Positions 1 through 8,236 of a stretch of DNA of 64,000 bases are shown here, piece after piece. The position numbers and the translations under genes are program-made. Position 1 is the stretch's first letter; every line of letters starts with the position of its first letter. This stretch comes from Gimesia algae. Its GTDB lineage: Bacteria; Planctomycetota; Planctomycetia; Planctomycetales; Planctomycetaceae. The DNA is taken from NCBI RefSeq assembly GCF_007746795.1, contig NZ_CP036343.1, forward strand, positions 6,524,357 through 6,588,356, written 5' to 3'. Under the pieces are notes generated by a model. It made no database searches. It worked only from the letters and a program-made list of their open reading frames with translations, and was not told where the DNA came from.

Positions 1-2
1 GC

Positions 3-1016
3 GCACTGCAGATCGACTCAACCTGTCTCAGGACTTTACAGAATGATTCGAGCCACAAACTGACACGACGTTCCATCGAAGCGTTGTATACGATCCTTGA
101 TGACAATAGTGAAAATCGGTCGATGCTGCTTAAAATTGGTGTCCCGTTTCTCAATTCCGAGGAAACACTGATTATCCCCGGTGGAAATGCCGCACAGATT
201 TCACGTTTTTCAAATGTACCTCTCTATCCGCTGTTTACGAGTGGTGAGCTGGTATTAAACGATCCGGTCCACCGCCAGTTACTTTCTACGTTGATTCAGT
301 CCATACTCCCCAAGGCAAGAACCAGTGGGGAATATTGTGCTTTCATTGGACCAGGCAATGATCCGCAGTCACCACTTAACAAGCTGACTTCTCAACTGAT
401 TGCACTGCAGGGATTCACTCCTTTTGCCACGACAATCACGCTGGCAGCGGGGCTGGCAGCGTTTCCTGCAGCAACTCACTTTTCCGGCTACGTGATCTAC
501 CTGGGACATTCGCATTCCGAAATAGGATTAGTCCACCAGAGTCGAGTCGTCGCCCGACATTCGGTACCATTTGGAAGTGAGTGGATGGACGAACAACTGG
601 CACACACCTGGAAAATGTTCAAAATCGATTCTGAGGGGAAACAGCTGACTGACTCAAAACGGGCAAAAGAGAAACGCCTCAGTCCGCAAATCAGTCTGAG
701 TCCTTATCTGTCACATCATTCTGTAGTCACATCCTGGTATGAATCACTGCTGGACAATCTGCTGGATGAATTTACGACTCAGCTGGAGGCACTTCAAACT
801 TATATTGCCACACTGGAACTGTTACCTGTCGCCTGCCTGGGTGACCTCGCGCAGACTGCCGGCTTTAACGAACTGCTCAGACAGAATCTGGTGAATCACA
901 AAATCCCGTTCAATCAAAACCAAATAAACCTGGTTCCGGATGAACAATCTACCATTTCCCGCGGCACACTTGTCGTCGCCGCAATGGAAGAGGAAGTCGC
1001 GACGCGGGCAGCTTAA
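3..1016 (+). CDS. Partial actin/Hsp70-fold-like protein (5' end outside window)
   Basis: The reading frame is open from the first in-frame codon of the window, so this is the C-terminal part (about 337 residues) of a longer protein. A TTG at 84 is internal and not a convincing start. The segment VIYLGHSHSEIGLVHQSRVV, followed by a GSEWMDEQL stretch, resembles the nucleotide-binding half of MreB/Hsp70-type ATPases, where a phosphate-binding strand pair is followed by GGxxxDxxL. The later LLPVACLGD segment could be the matching second-domain strand. This is weak family-level resemblance, not a specific assignment. There is no signal peptide or membrane segment in the visible part. It converges with the DUF1570-like gene, and the two coding ends overlap by 4 bases. 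Confidence 0.6.
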   Translation, partial: ALQIDSTCLRTLQNDSSHKLTRRSIEALYTILDDNSENRSMLLKIGVPFLNSEETLIIPGGNAAQISRFSNVPLYPLFTSGELVLNDPVHRQLLSTLIQSILPKARTSGEYCAFIGPGNDPQSPLNKLTSQLIALQGFTPFATTITLAAGLAAFPAATHFSGYVIYLGHSHSEIGLVHQSRVVARHSVPFGSEWMDEQLAHTWKMFKIDSEGKQLTDSKRAKEKRLSPQISLSPYLSHHSVVTSWYESLLDNLLDEFTTQLEALQTYIATLELLPVACLGDLAQTAGFNELLRQNLVNHKIPFNQNQINLVPDEQSTISRGTLVVAAMEEEVATRAA

Positions 1017-2197
1017 TTCTGCTGAACCAGTTCTGCGGTCAGTTGATCCACGAACCGCAGATAATCTACTTCAAGCGTCCGAATATTAGTCTTAAAGGCT
1101 TTCTTGAAGTCCTGCTCCCTGGCATCGGCAGAGTATTCCTCCAGGGGATCGCGTTCTGAGATCGATTTCAGATACCGGGCATAACGGGCAGGTTGAGTCT
1201 CCACCAGAAAAAACGTGAGTGCCCAGGCTTCCGCATAGGCATCCAGAGTCGAAGAACGAAACAGGGAATCCTCCCGGATAAAGGTTCGCAGTGACTCTTT
1301 CTCGCGGCGGGTACGTGAATAATTCACAAACCAGATCAGTCGACTCCGATTGACTCTGGAAAGCAAGCGGGTACTGCCTCCCGTGTGAGACCGCAGTTCA
1401 TCTGACTCAAACGTGGTTGCCAGTCCCTCAACAACCCAGCGGGGATTCTCGCCAATCCGGGTATGCAGTCCGGTATTAAAGGCAACCTGATGGGTGGCTT
1501 CGTGAATCATTGTATCCCGTAAAGCTTCTGCCATGTTCTTACCGTTGGCGGAAACCCGCGCATAGCTCAACTGCGTTTCCCCCAGGCTCGGGTCAGAATC
1601 CTGAAGAGCGGTCGCAGCACTCTGATCGAAAAGAGCGGTTCGATTGGTATGCGGGTGATAGTACCCCAGTAAACCCTGGCCGGCACGCACACCTTCTTTT
1701 TTACAATAGTCGAAGAATTGTGCCTGGTCCGGAAAAATGACGGCGACCATCAAAAATTCTGGCGCCTTGATCTGATTACCACGTAAGGCAAAATAGTGTG
1801 AGAACGATTCATAGAGATCTTCAAAAACACCACCATACGCTTTGGCTTTGCCGCGCGGGGCACAGATCAGGTAATGTCGAGTCGAGATAATTTCGTATAA
1901 CGGGCCGAACTCGTTCTGAAGTTGCAACTTCATTTTATTTAAGGGAAGCTTTTGAAATTCGGAGGCGACTCTTCGAAAAGACGTGACTTTCTTTAGAGAG
2001 ACTTCCGACAACATCCCTGACTGATCCATCATCCAGCAGACATCAGCATTGTGTGCAATCGATTTACCCACGAACACCGTATCCTTGGTTTTCATCTCAA
2101 TTAGTGTAGGTGGTTTTGCGCAGACCGACTCTGTTGTCAGCCAGAACAGACTGGCCCCCAGCAGGGAGAGTGGAATCAGACGCAGGCAGGTCAACAT
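1013..2197 (-). CDS. Secreted DUF1570-like HExxH metallopeptidase
   Basis: A 394-residue protein with an N-terminal signal peptide (about residues 1-27, ending near SVCA). The centre carries a gluzincin zinc signature: HEATH at residues 232-236, followed about 20 residues later by WVVEGLATTFES, whose Glu is the expected third zinc ligand. This arrangement is typical of the DUF1570 family, which is expanded in planctomycetes. The substrate is unknown; the export signal suggests periplasmic or surface proteolysis. The C-terminal part contains a helical region with the conserved-looking YAEAWALTFFL stretch seen after the zinc site in relatives. The gene stands alone and converges on the upstream partial gene. 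Family call fairly firm, function inferred. Confidence 0.8.
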   Translation of the reverse strand: MLTCLRLIPLSLLGASLFWLTTESVCAKPPTLIEMKTKDTVFVGKSIAHNADVCWMMDQSGMLSEVSLKKVTSFRRVASEFQKLPLNKMKLQLQNEFGPLYEIISTRHYLICAPRGKAKAYGGVFEDLYESFSHYFALRGNQIKAPEFLMVAVIFPDQAQFFDYCKKEGVRAGQGLLGYYHPHTNRTALFDQSAATALQDSDPSLGETQLSYARVSANGKNMAEALRDTMIHEATHQVAFNTGLHTRIGENPRWVVEGLATTFESDELRSHTGGSTRLLSRVNRSRLIWFVNYSRTRREKESLRTFIREDSLFRSSTLDAYAEAWALTFFLVETQPARYARYLKSISERDPLEEYSADAREQDFKKAFKTNIRTLEVDYLRFVDQLTAELVQQN

Positions 2198-2479
2198 AGG
2201 GACGACCTCAATTCGTGTGGCGGGATCTCTGGTTATTGGAGAAGTTTGTCTCTATAGATAGTCTAACCGCCGTTTCAGAGTTGGGCTTCTGAAATCAGAA
2301 ACGAAGTCCGATCCAGAGGTGGGGTAACAGGAAACACAGGGAAGATAACGGTTATAATCAATCGATTAATTAGTGAAGCGGAAACCTCGGGGTGTTTTTC
2401 TGTCACATTGGACAGCTACAATGTAAGCGAGAAGTATTTTTTTTCATGAATCCATTTTGAATCTGAACAGGATCTAATT

Positions 2480-3835
2480 GTGCCACGCCTGATGCTATAC
2501 GCAGCAATCACGATACTGGTTCTGATGTGCGGTCATTTGAAAGTAGCTGGAGCTGAACCGAATCCCGTTCTTAAACAGGCAGAACTGAAACGTCAGGTGG
2601 AAACGCTGATCACTCAACTGGATGCCAACCAGCGATTGAAAAGAGAGCAGGCAGAGAACAAGCTGATCAGGTTGGGAAAGCCTGTACTCGCATTGCTACC
2701 TCCACCCGAACTTGTGCCGACCCCTTCGATACGGGAAGCGCTGGTACGTGTGAGACTCCAGATTGAAAAACAGGCAGCTCGAGATTCACTGCAGGCCTCA
2801 CTGATTACTCTCAAAGGCAGTTACACCTTTAAAACAGTCCTGCAGCAAATTTCCAGTCAGTCCGGGAATCAGATCGATCTACAGAAACTAACTGCTGCCT
2901 TCCTGAATAAAAAAATCCAGGTTGAATTTGAAAAAACTCCCTTCTGGCAGGCCATTGATGAGCTGAGTCAAAAACTGTCCCTTGACTATCAGATCAATGG
3001 ATCCAGCGACTCACTCCAGTTCCAGTTGAACTCTGAGGAGAGTTCAGCTGGTCCCACCAAGGATCAACGGGTCTATTACGATGGTTCATTCAGGATGACT
3101 GTTCTGAATCTCAGGAGCCGCCCTTTGAGAGGAAATTCGAGTAAAGATTTACTGGCTGTCAAATTTCATGTCGAGGTAGAGCCCCGCCTGCGACCTCTAT
3201 TTCTCAGCTATGCGGCCAATGAGATTCATTGCAAAACCAGTCAATCAAAAAATCTCTCCCTATTTACCCCGCAGGCAAAACTGGAAATCCCCCTGGGAGA
3301 AGGGGGAAAGAACGTCAATTTCACGATGACCTGGATCCTCGACAGCGCGCAGAAGAATTCGCTGTTCGATATCCGGGGCGCTCTGCAAATGGAACTCGCG
3401 GCGGAAACACTGCCGATTTCGTTTGATACTCTAGATCAATCAGCGGGCGCCATTCGACGACGAGGAAATGTATCCGTTGAACTCGTCAATGTCGAGCAGA
3501 AAAAACGGCCCACCAGTCAGACACTCAATGTGAGGATCGCCCTGAGCTACGACTATGGTGGCCCTGCATTTGAATCTCACCGTACCTGGATCTATCACAA
3601 CCGGGCATACCTGGAAAATCCAGCGGGCCAGAAGTTCTGGTTAAACGGTGCTTCGCATACAACGCTGGAAAGCGCGGGTAAAATTGGCGTTTCGTATCAG
3701 TTTACGGACCTGCCGCTGCAACAGAACAGATTTAGGTTCGTTTATCTCGCCCCCACATTGATTACCGCTGCCCCGATCAGGTTTCACTTCGAAAATCTCA
3801 AACTCCCGACGAACGCCGAGGAGAGTAAACCGTGA
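2480..3835 (+). CDS. Secreted protein of unknown function, 451 aa
   Basis: The frame starts at GTG (2480); an ATG five codons in is an alternative. The first 25 residues form a signal peptide (hydrophobic AAITILVLMCGHL, probable cleavage after VAGA). A helical region (residues 30-110) is followed by a FKTVLQQISSQSGNQIDLQ segment that resembles the small secretin/STN-like or HEAT-adjacent domains of planctomycete secreted proteins, where a short beta-alpha unit reads 'protein insufficiently stable without partner'. The remainder is predicted beta-rich. No catalytic motif is recognised. It is separated from the divergent DUF1570-like gene by about 280 bases in which nothing else was seen. Presumably periplasmic; function unknown. 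Confidence 0.75.
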   Translation: MPRLMLYAAITILVLMCGHLKVAGAEPNPVLKQAELKRQVETLITQLDANQRLKREQAENKLIRLGKPVLALLPPPELVPTPSIREALVRVRLQIEKQAARDSLQASLITLKGSYTFKTVLQQISSQSGNQIDLQKLTAAFLNKKIQVEFEKTPFWQAIDELSQKLSLDYQINGSSDSLQFQLNSEESSAGPTKDQRVYYDGSFRMTVLNLRSRPLRGNSSKDLLAVKFHVEVEPRLRPLFLSYAANEIHCKTSQSKNLSLFTPQAKLEIPLGEGGKNVNFTMTWILDSAQKNSLFDIRGALQMELAAETLPISFDTLDQSAGAIRRRGNVSVELVNVEQKKRPTSQTLNVRIALSYDYGGPAFESHRTWIYHNRAYLENPAGQKFWLNGASHTTLESAGKIGVSYQFTDLPLQQNRFRFVYLAPTLITAAPIRFHFENLKLPTNAEESKP

Positions 3836-3857
3836 TTTCAACGGTCTGATACTCAGG

Positions 3858-4325
3858 TCAGATTCCTTCTGCAAGCTGCTTTGCTTCAATCTGGACACGC
3901 TCCACCATCCCGAACAGTCCATTTTTGCGCTGAGAGCTCAGGTATTTATCCAACTGAAGCTGCGAAAAATACTGCCTGACATCTGTATTCAGAATTTCCT
4001 CTGGTGTTTTATCGTTATAGATTGCCAGCAGGACTGCAATCAATCCTTTGACAATCAGTGCGTCGCTGTCTGCATTGATATGCAGCACATTCTGGCCTTC
4101 TGTATTTTTCAGCTCAGTCGTCAGCCAGACCATACTCTGACATCCATGCACACGATTTGCTTCGGTCTTTTCAGACTCGGGCATGGCAGGAAGTTCAAAT
4201 CCCAGATCGATCAGAAAGTCACAGCGTTCTTCCCAATCGTCAAGAAATTCAAACTCCTCTATCAATTCGTCAATGGTAATCATGTTCTGAGTTGTATCTG
4301 CTGTAGAGTTCTGTTTCGAGGACAT
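3858..4325 (-). CDS. sufE: SufE-type cysteine desulfuration protein
   Basis: A 155-residue cytosolic protein matching SufE in length and motif. The sulfur-accepting cysteine is Cys62 in the HGCQSMVWL stretch, the family signature. SufE takes persulfide from the cysteine desulfurase SufS and passes it to the iron-sulfur scaffold. The C-terminal half (GLIAVLLAIYNDKTPEEI, then LSSQRKNGLFGM) also fits the family. An internal Met at residue 15 (MITIDELIEEF) corresponds better to the usual SufE N-terminus, so the first 14 residues may not be translated; neither start has a clear ribosome-binding site. The mrp gene lies just upstream on the same strand, and sufS is 8 kb away. No SufBCD scaffold genes are in the window. 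Confidence 0.9.
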   Translation of the reverse strand: MSSKQNSTADTTQNMITIDELIEEFEFLDDWEERCDFLIDLGFELPAMPESEKTEANRVHGCQSMVWLTTELKNTEGQNVLHINADSDALIVKGLIAVLLAIYNDKTPEEILNTDVRQYFSQLQLDKYLSSQRKNGLFGMVERVQIEAKQLAEGI

Positions 4326-4406
4326 ATCAGTTTCAAATTTTATAGCAAATGATCGATTAGCAGAAGCCGGGCAGAATAAATACTGCGAAACCAGCTTTTA
4401 TGTCTA

Positions 4407-5489
4407 TTATAGTATTTCCAGGGGAGGTCTTGAAGGTTTTTCAATCAGAGTGCGGGCAATTTCAATCGAAGTATTTTCTGCAACCTTCAGTAGATACTGT
4501 TGGGATTCAAGCTCTTCTGTCAGCAATTCGGAAATATTGCCTGAATCAGATTTTTCACGAATTTCTGCATTCATGGGTATTTCACCTAAAAAGGGAATCT
4601 GCAGGTCTTTTCCCTTCTCCTGTGCTCCCCCGCGTCCAAAAATATCTCCCGACATATTTTCGACAATTCCCAGCACAGGAATTTTCACCTGCCGAAACAT
4701 CTGGACGGCTTTGACAGCATCCAGTAAAGCCACCTTTTGAGGAGAACAGACTACTACGGCACCTGCCAGATCAATTAACTGAGACAGAGTGAGTGAGACA
4801 TCTCCTGTGCCTGGTGGCATGTCAATAATCAGATAATCCAGTTCTCCCCACTCCGTATCCTGCAGGAATTGAGTAATCGCCTTATGCAGCATCGGCCCGC
4901 GCCAGATCACTGCCTGATCAGGTTCTACAAAGAATGCCATCGACATGACTTTGAGTCCCCTGGCTTCAACGGGAACAATGCGGGTTACTGCCTGCCCATC
5001 TTTATTATGAAACTCCTGAGCAACCGGCTTTTCACTGGTTCCCACCAGATGCGGAATACTGGGACCGTAGACGTCAGCATCAACCAGTCCGACCCGGGCC
5101 CCAAAATGTTGTAGTGCATAAGCCAGACTTGCTGCGACGGTGCTCTTGCCCACACCACCCTTGCCGGCGCCAACAGCAATGATATTTTTCACATTGAGCC
5201 CGATACGACCACCAGACTGCTTGCCGCGAATATTAACACTGTATTTGACGCTGACATCCTGACATTCAGGAAACGCCTGCTGGATCGTCGCTTGAATTAA
5301 CTCCGACAGTTCTGACTCCTTCGGATACGAAGGAACCGGTAGTTCAACCTCAACTGAAACCCGGGACGAATCATCAGTTGTGACTGATTTCAAAAATCCG
5401 GACACAGACAGCGGTTTTTCAAATACGGGATCTACTACGGAAGAAAGACAACTCTTGAGATTCGCTTCATTCAATTCAGCATTCGCCAT
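4407..5489 (-). CDS. mrp: Mrp/ApbC P-loop ATPase, Fe-S cluster carrier
   Basis: A 360-residue Mrp/NBP35-family ATPase. Residues 9-90 form the N-terminal MIP18/DUF59 domain. The deviant Walker A motif GAGKGGVGKST is at about residues 107-117, followed by the LVDADVYGPSIPHL and DMPPGTGDV signatures. Family members bind and transfer [4Fe-4S] clusters in the cytosol. Unlike E. coli ApbC, the stretch after VENMSG runs directly into DIFGRGGAQ, with no CxxC pair, so the usual bridging-cluster ligands are missing. Location next to sufE on the same strand supports an iron-sulfur role. Confidence 0.92.
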   Translation of the reverse strand: MANAELNEANLKSCLSSVVDPVFEKPLSVSGFLKSVTTDDSSRVSVEVELPVPSYPKESELSELIQATIQQAFPECQDVSVKYSVNIRGKQSGGRIGLNVKNIIAVGAGKGGVGKSTVAASLAYALQHFGARVGLVDADVYGPSIPHLVGTSEKPVAQEFHNKDGQAVTRIVPVEARGLKVMSMAFFVEPDQAVIWRGPMLHKAITQFLQDTEWGELDYLIIDMPPGTGDVSLTLSQLIDLAGAVVVCSPQKVALLDAVKAVQMFRQVKIPVLGIVENMSGDIFGRGGAQEKGKDLQIPFLGEIPMNAEIREKSDSGNISELLTEELESQQYLLKVAENTSIEIARTLIEKPSRPPLEIL

Positions 5490-5611
5490 CAGCTTATTCT
5501 GCTTTCCTTGGATTTTATCTAGATCTGTTGAATGGATGGTCGGAACGCTTTGCTGCTCGTCTGATAATCTGACCCAACTCTCTGAAACGCCGACCGGGCT
5601 CGTATCAGGTT

Positions 5612-6028
5612 TTAAATGGATTGCTGATCAATCTGCAAGGGAGATGACTGCACTGGCCTCTGCAGATCAAAATGCCAGCGGCAGATCTTCGCAATTCGCT
5701 CTGGTTCCAGGCTTCCCAGCTGTAAATGAAAGACTCCCATTTCCCTCAAGGCCCATTCCAGATTCAACTTTGGTTCTTCTGAAAATATAATCACCGGAAA
5801 AGAACCACGAGATCCCATGAACCTTTGTAAAAACTGCAGGCAGACCTGCTTGCCAACACTTAAATCAAGAATGACCAGGAATTCTTCTGAATTTTCACGC
5901 AGGACGACCTGAAATAAATCGAGCTCAGCAGAAAACCCGCGAACCTGCCAGTCAACTTCACCTTCAAACTGCCATTGAAGCTCAGATACAATATGTGCCC
6001 GCTCCTCTAGAACAAACACTTTTTTCAT
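5612..6028 (-). CDS. Receiver-like (CheY-fold) small protein
   Basis: A 138-residue protein with the strand pattern of a response-regulator receiver: KVFVLEE at the N-terminus, FLVILDLSVG in the middle (the Asp of ILDL sits where the phosphoacceptor would be) and FPVIIFSEE towards the end. The acidic pair expected after the first strand is not clearly conserved and no output domain follows, so it could be a degenerate or stand-alone receiver. No histidine kinase lies nearby. It sits upstream of mrp on the same strand with a gap of about 120 bases. Fold call is moderate; function unknown. Confidence 0.6.
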   Translation of the reverse strand: MKKVFVLEERAHIVSELQWQFEGEVDWQVRGFSAELDLFQVVLRENSEEFLVILDLSVGKQVCLQFLQRFMGSRGSFPVIIFSEEPKLNLEWALREMGVFHLQLGSLEPERIAKICRWHFDLQRPVQSSPLQIDQQSI

Positions 6029-6527
6029 TAATTCCCCATCGCATTGAACATAAGGTCAGATCAACTGCCGCAGTTATCCGCGGACTGCCAGTCTATGATA
6101 TAATCGTATACGCCTCCGCTTTGATTACAACTCATATGCTGCCTCTGGATTCACTGGCTGAAGTATTTTTTCAGAATTCAATGAGCAGACTCTGAATCCT
6201 CGCAGACTCCAACAGGGAAAATATACAAATAAACACGCTCCTGTCGGCGAAATCGTGAATGAAACTCGACAACCCTCCACAGCACTTAAACCATGGCCGT
6301 CATAATCGATACAAGCGTATTTTCAGGACCCACTTTGAGTGGAGAGTGGACAATTTCGTGTTTCTCCAAGGACTCCCCGAGAAATCTGGCCGAAAAAATA
6401 AAACAGGTTTACCTTTTTAATTACGTGAGGCTTTGGACTCCCAGGTTGATCGGAAAACCTCATCTGAATCAACCATGATCGAGTACCTCACTACCGTCCA
6501 CGAAGCGAATCCTTGGAGATTGCCTAA
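6029..6527. other. Intergenic region, 499 bp
   Basis: This stretch lies between the divergent receiver-like gene and the Cys-rich protein gene. It contains short open frames (for example 6293-6478) without family resemblance or a convincing ribosome-binding site. It presumably holds the promoters for both flanking genes. I saw no tRNA, repeat array or strong hairpin. Confidence 0.5.
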
Positions 6528-7019
6528 ATGAAATTGTTAAGTTATGTTGCCGCTTTAGCGGTTGTTTGTTGTGCTGGTGTTAATGCTGAAGCTGCTGGCT
6601 TCCTGGGTAAAGGATGCTGTGCTCCTGCCCCTAAACCAACATGCTGTGCCCCAGCTCCTAAAACCTGCTGTGCTCCAGCTCCTAAGTGCTGTGCCCCAGC
6701 ACCAAAGACTTGCTGTGCCCCAGCTCCTAAAACCTGCTGTGCTCCAGCTCCAAAGACCTGCTGTGCACCAGCTCCTCAGTCTTGCTGCAACTCATGTGAT
6801 TCCTGCTGCGGTCACAAGAAGCTCTTCAGAGGATCTTTCCTGCGAGGATGTAAAGATCGTTGCGGTAAAATGTTCAACCGTTGCAAAGACCGTTGCTGCA
6901 AAGTAAAGGTTAAGTGCTGCAAAGTTAAGCGAAGCTGCTGTGCACCAGCACCAACCTGCTGTGCTCCAGCTCCTAAACCAACTTGCTGTGCTCCTTCTCC
7001 CAAGTCTTGCTGCAACTAG
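6528..7019 (+). CDS. Secreted Cys-rich CCAPAPK-repeat protein
   Basis: A 163-residue protein with a signal peptide (residues 1-23, cleavage near AEAAG). About 36 residues are cysteine (34 of them after the signal peptide), nearly always as CC pairs. Two blocks of the octapeptide-like unit CCAPAPKT (residues 30-87 and 137-162) flank a basic centre with CGHKK, CKDRCGK and CKDRCCKVKVKCCKVK. The ATG at 6528 follows GGAG at suitable spacing. Paired cysteines suggest extensive disulfide cross-linking or metal binding at the cell surface; planctomycete envelopes are known to be Cys-rich and proteinaceous, so a wall-like role is plausible but inferred. No partner gene is adjacent. Confidence 0.85.
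   Translation: MKLLSYVAALAVVCCAGVNAEAAGFLGKGCCAPAPKPTCCAPAPKTCCAPAPKCCAPAPKTCCAPAPKTCCAPAPKTCCAPAPQSCCNSCDSCCGHKKLFRGSFLRGCKDRCGKMFNRCKDRCCKVKVKCCKVKRSCCAPAPTCCAPAPKPTCCAPSPKSCCN
6615..6788 (+). repeat. In-gene 24-bp tandem repeat (CCAPAPKT units)
   Basis: DNA coding for repeated CCAPAP(K)(T) units, mostly 24 bp each with some 21- and 27-bp variants. Copies differ mainly at third codon positions. A second, shorter block encodes similar units at about 6936-7013. The repetition makes copy-number change by slippage or recombination likely. Confidence 0.85.
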
Positions 7020-7039
7020 TCAGATTTGAGAGTTTCTGT

Positions 7040-7059
7040 AATCCCGGCACTACGGGATT
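7040..7059. terminator. Small hairpin after the Cys-rich gene
   Basis: AATCCCG (7040-7046) and CGGGATT (7053-7059) are perfect complements with a 6-base loop, 20 bases after the stop codon. There is no T tract, so it may be an mRNA-stabilising structure rather than a terminator. Confidence 0.45.
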
Positions 7060-7104
7060 GGCCTATCAGGTCCGAAGGGCAGCTTCAATAATCGTGAATG
7101 TCAA

Positions 7105-7129
7105 GTCCGAGGGATTTATTCCCTCGGAC
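7105..7129. terminator. Strong 10-bp hairpin after the Cys-rich gene
   Basis: GTCCGAGGGA (7105-7114) and TCCCTCGGAC (7120-7129) pair perfectly around a 5-base loop. It is the second of three structures between the Cys-rich gene and the next gene. No U tract follows, so the role may be transcript protection or Rho-independent-like termination. Confidence 0.55.
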
Positions 7130-7219
7130 GGACTTCACCAGACAACTTGTTTTGAAGCTTAGTATTGAAGTTCAGAAATCTAAATGATCTGATCATTTGA
7201 GCGAACAACTGAGAATATT

Positions 7220-7260
7220 AAAAAATGGTGTCTCTCTTTTTGAGAAACATCATTTTTTTT
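7220..7260 (+). terminator. Probable Rho-independent terminator
   Basis: The A-rich arm AAAAAATGGTGTCTC pairs with GAGAAACATCATTTTTT, allowing one wobble and a 2-base bulge, and ends in a run of T. This is the best intrinsic-terminator candidate for the transcript of the Cys-rich protein, although it lies 200 bases past its stop codon. Confidence 0.55.
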
Positions 7261-7388
7261 ATAGATAGTCCTTTCTGCGGGTTCACATCTTATCCTTCTA
7301 CTTTAAATGTCGGTCGCAATTCTATAGACTCAGGAATCACCTGTTTTGAAATGATTCCTTCAACTCTCCAGCCAACATTAAAAATCAA

Positions 7389-7724
7389 ATGAAAATCGAA
7401 GACCTCCTGAAACGTTTCCAATGGGAACAGATTCCCAATACCAATGGGCGGTTTACACTCAGTCAAGTAGAGCCTCCCAGGTCCATCACAGACCTGGTGG
7501 ATTCCGCAGAGATTGAAATCAAACAGTATCCTTCCGCACATCATCAGGAACTGATCTTTGTCGTTGAACTCGAGGATGGTGGGCTGATCTCCTATCAGCG
7601 AAAAGATGCTTCATTTATCCATACTCTGAACTCGCAAAACATGTTCAAACGCAAGCAATGGGAACTCGGGATCATTTCTTACAGTCCTCGAGGAGTTCCT
7701 GACGACCCCAGCCAAGAGTCCTGA
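7389..7724 (+). CDS. Hypothetical protein, 111 aa
   Basis: A small soluble protein with no signal peptide or membrane segment. It has an alternating strand/helix pattern (AEIEIKQYPSAHHQELIFVV, then GGLISYQRK). I do not recognise the family and see no catalytic motif. The ATG at 7389 has no clear ribosome-binding site, but the long frame and ordinary codon use favour a real gene. It is followed on the same strand by the DUF427 gene after about 200 bases. Confidence 0.55.
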   Translation: MKIEDLLKRFQWEQIPNTNGRFTLSQVEPPRSITDLVDSAEIEIKQYPSAHHQELIFVVELEDGGLISYQRKDASFIHTLNSQNMFKRKQWELGIISYSPRGVPDDPSQES

Positions 7725-7927
7725 TTTTCACAGTACCCCCGTCATTTCCCATGACACGCCGCATATGGACTGGCTGGGTTGATTTCGATAAAGAGATGAT
7801 TTTTTAAAATATTTTGATGGCTTTTAAATAATTCTTGTCTAGGATGTTTGTGGGCAACCTCATTCTAAACCATTCTCATTTCGTTAATTAAGTCACTTAG
7901 TAAATACTTAGCGATGAGGAGTGCGGC

Positions 7928-8218
7928 GTGCCTAAAGCGATCTGGAATGAGGCGATTCTGGTAGATTCCGATGACACAGTAACAGTGGACGGAGACGTGT
8001 ACTTTCCACTCGAATCTGTTAACAGTAATTTTCTTAAGAAGAGTTCTTCAACCTCGACCAGTCCTCAGAAAGGTAAAGCATTCTTCTACTATGTGGTGGT
8101 TGAGGATAAAGTCAATCGCGATGCCGCCTGGTACTATCTTGATCCGCAAATAGAGTATGGAGAGCTCAAAAACCGAATCGCCTTCTGGAAAGGTGTCGAA
8201 CTCTACAAAGATTCCTGA
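7928..8218 (+). CDS. DUF427 domain protein
   Basis: A 96-residue single-domain protein. The opening AIWNEAILVDSDDTVTVDGD and the following YFPLESV match the DUF427 pattern (a short beta-tent fold, also labelled NTP_transf_9). The later AFYY-like and WYYLDP segments also fit. The start is GTG (7928) preceded by GAGGAG-like bases. Biochemical role is unknown across the family. The insertion KKSSSTSTSPQKGK is a flexible loop. It converges with the CxxCxxCC gene 18 bases downstream. Confidence 0.8.
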   Translation: MPKAIWNEAILVDSDDTVTVDGDVYFPLESVNSNFLKKSSSTSTSPQKGKAFFYYVVVEDKVNRDAAWYYLDPQIEYGELKNRIAFWKGVELYKDS

Positions 8219-8236
8219 AGGGACAGGCTGGTTTCT

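Noticed and set aside
6293-6478. Possible 61-residue gene before the Cys-rich gene
   Set aside because: No family resemblance, no ribosome-binding site, and it lies in a promoter region.
6615-7013. CRISPR-like array
   Set aside because: The repeats are in-frame coding units (CCAPAPK) with no unique spacers.
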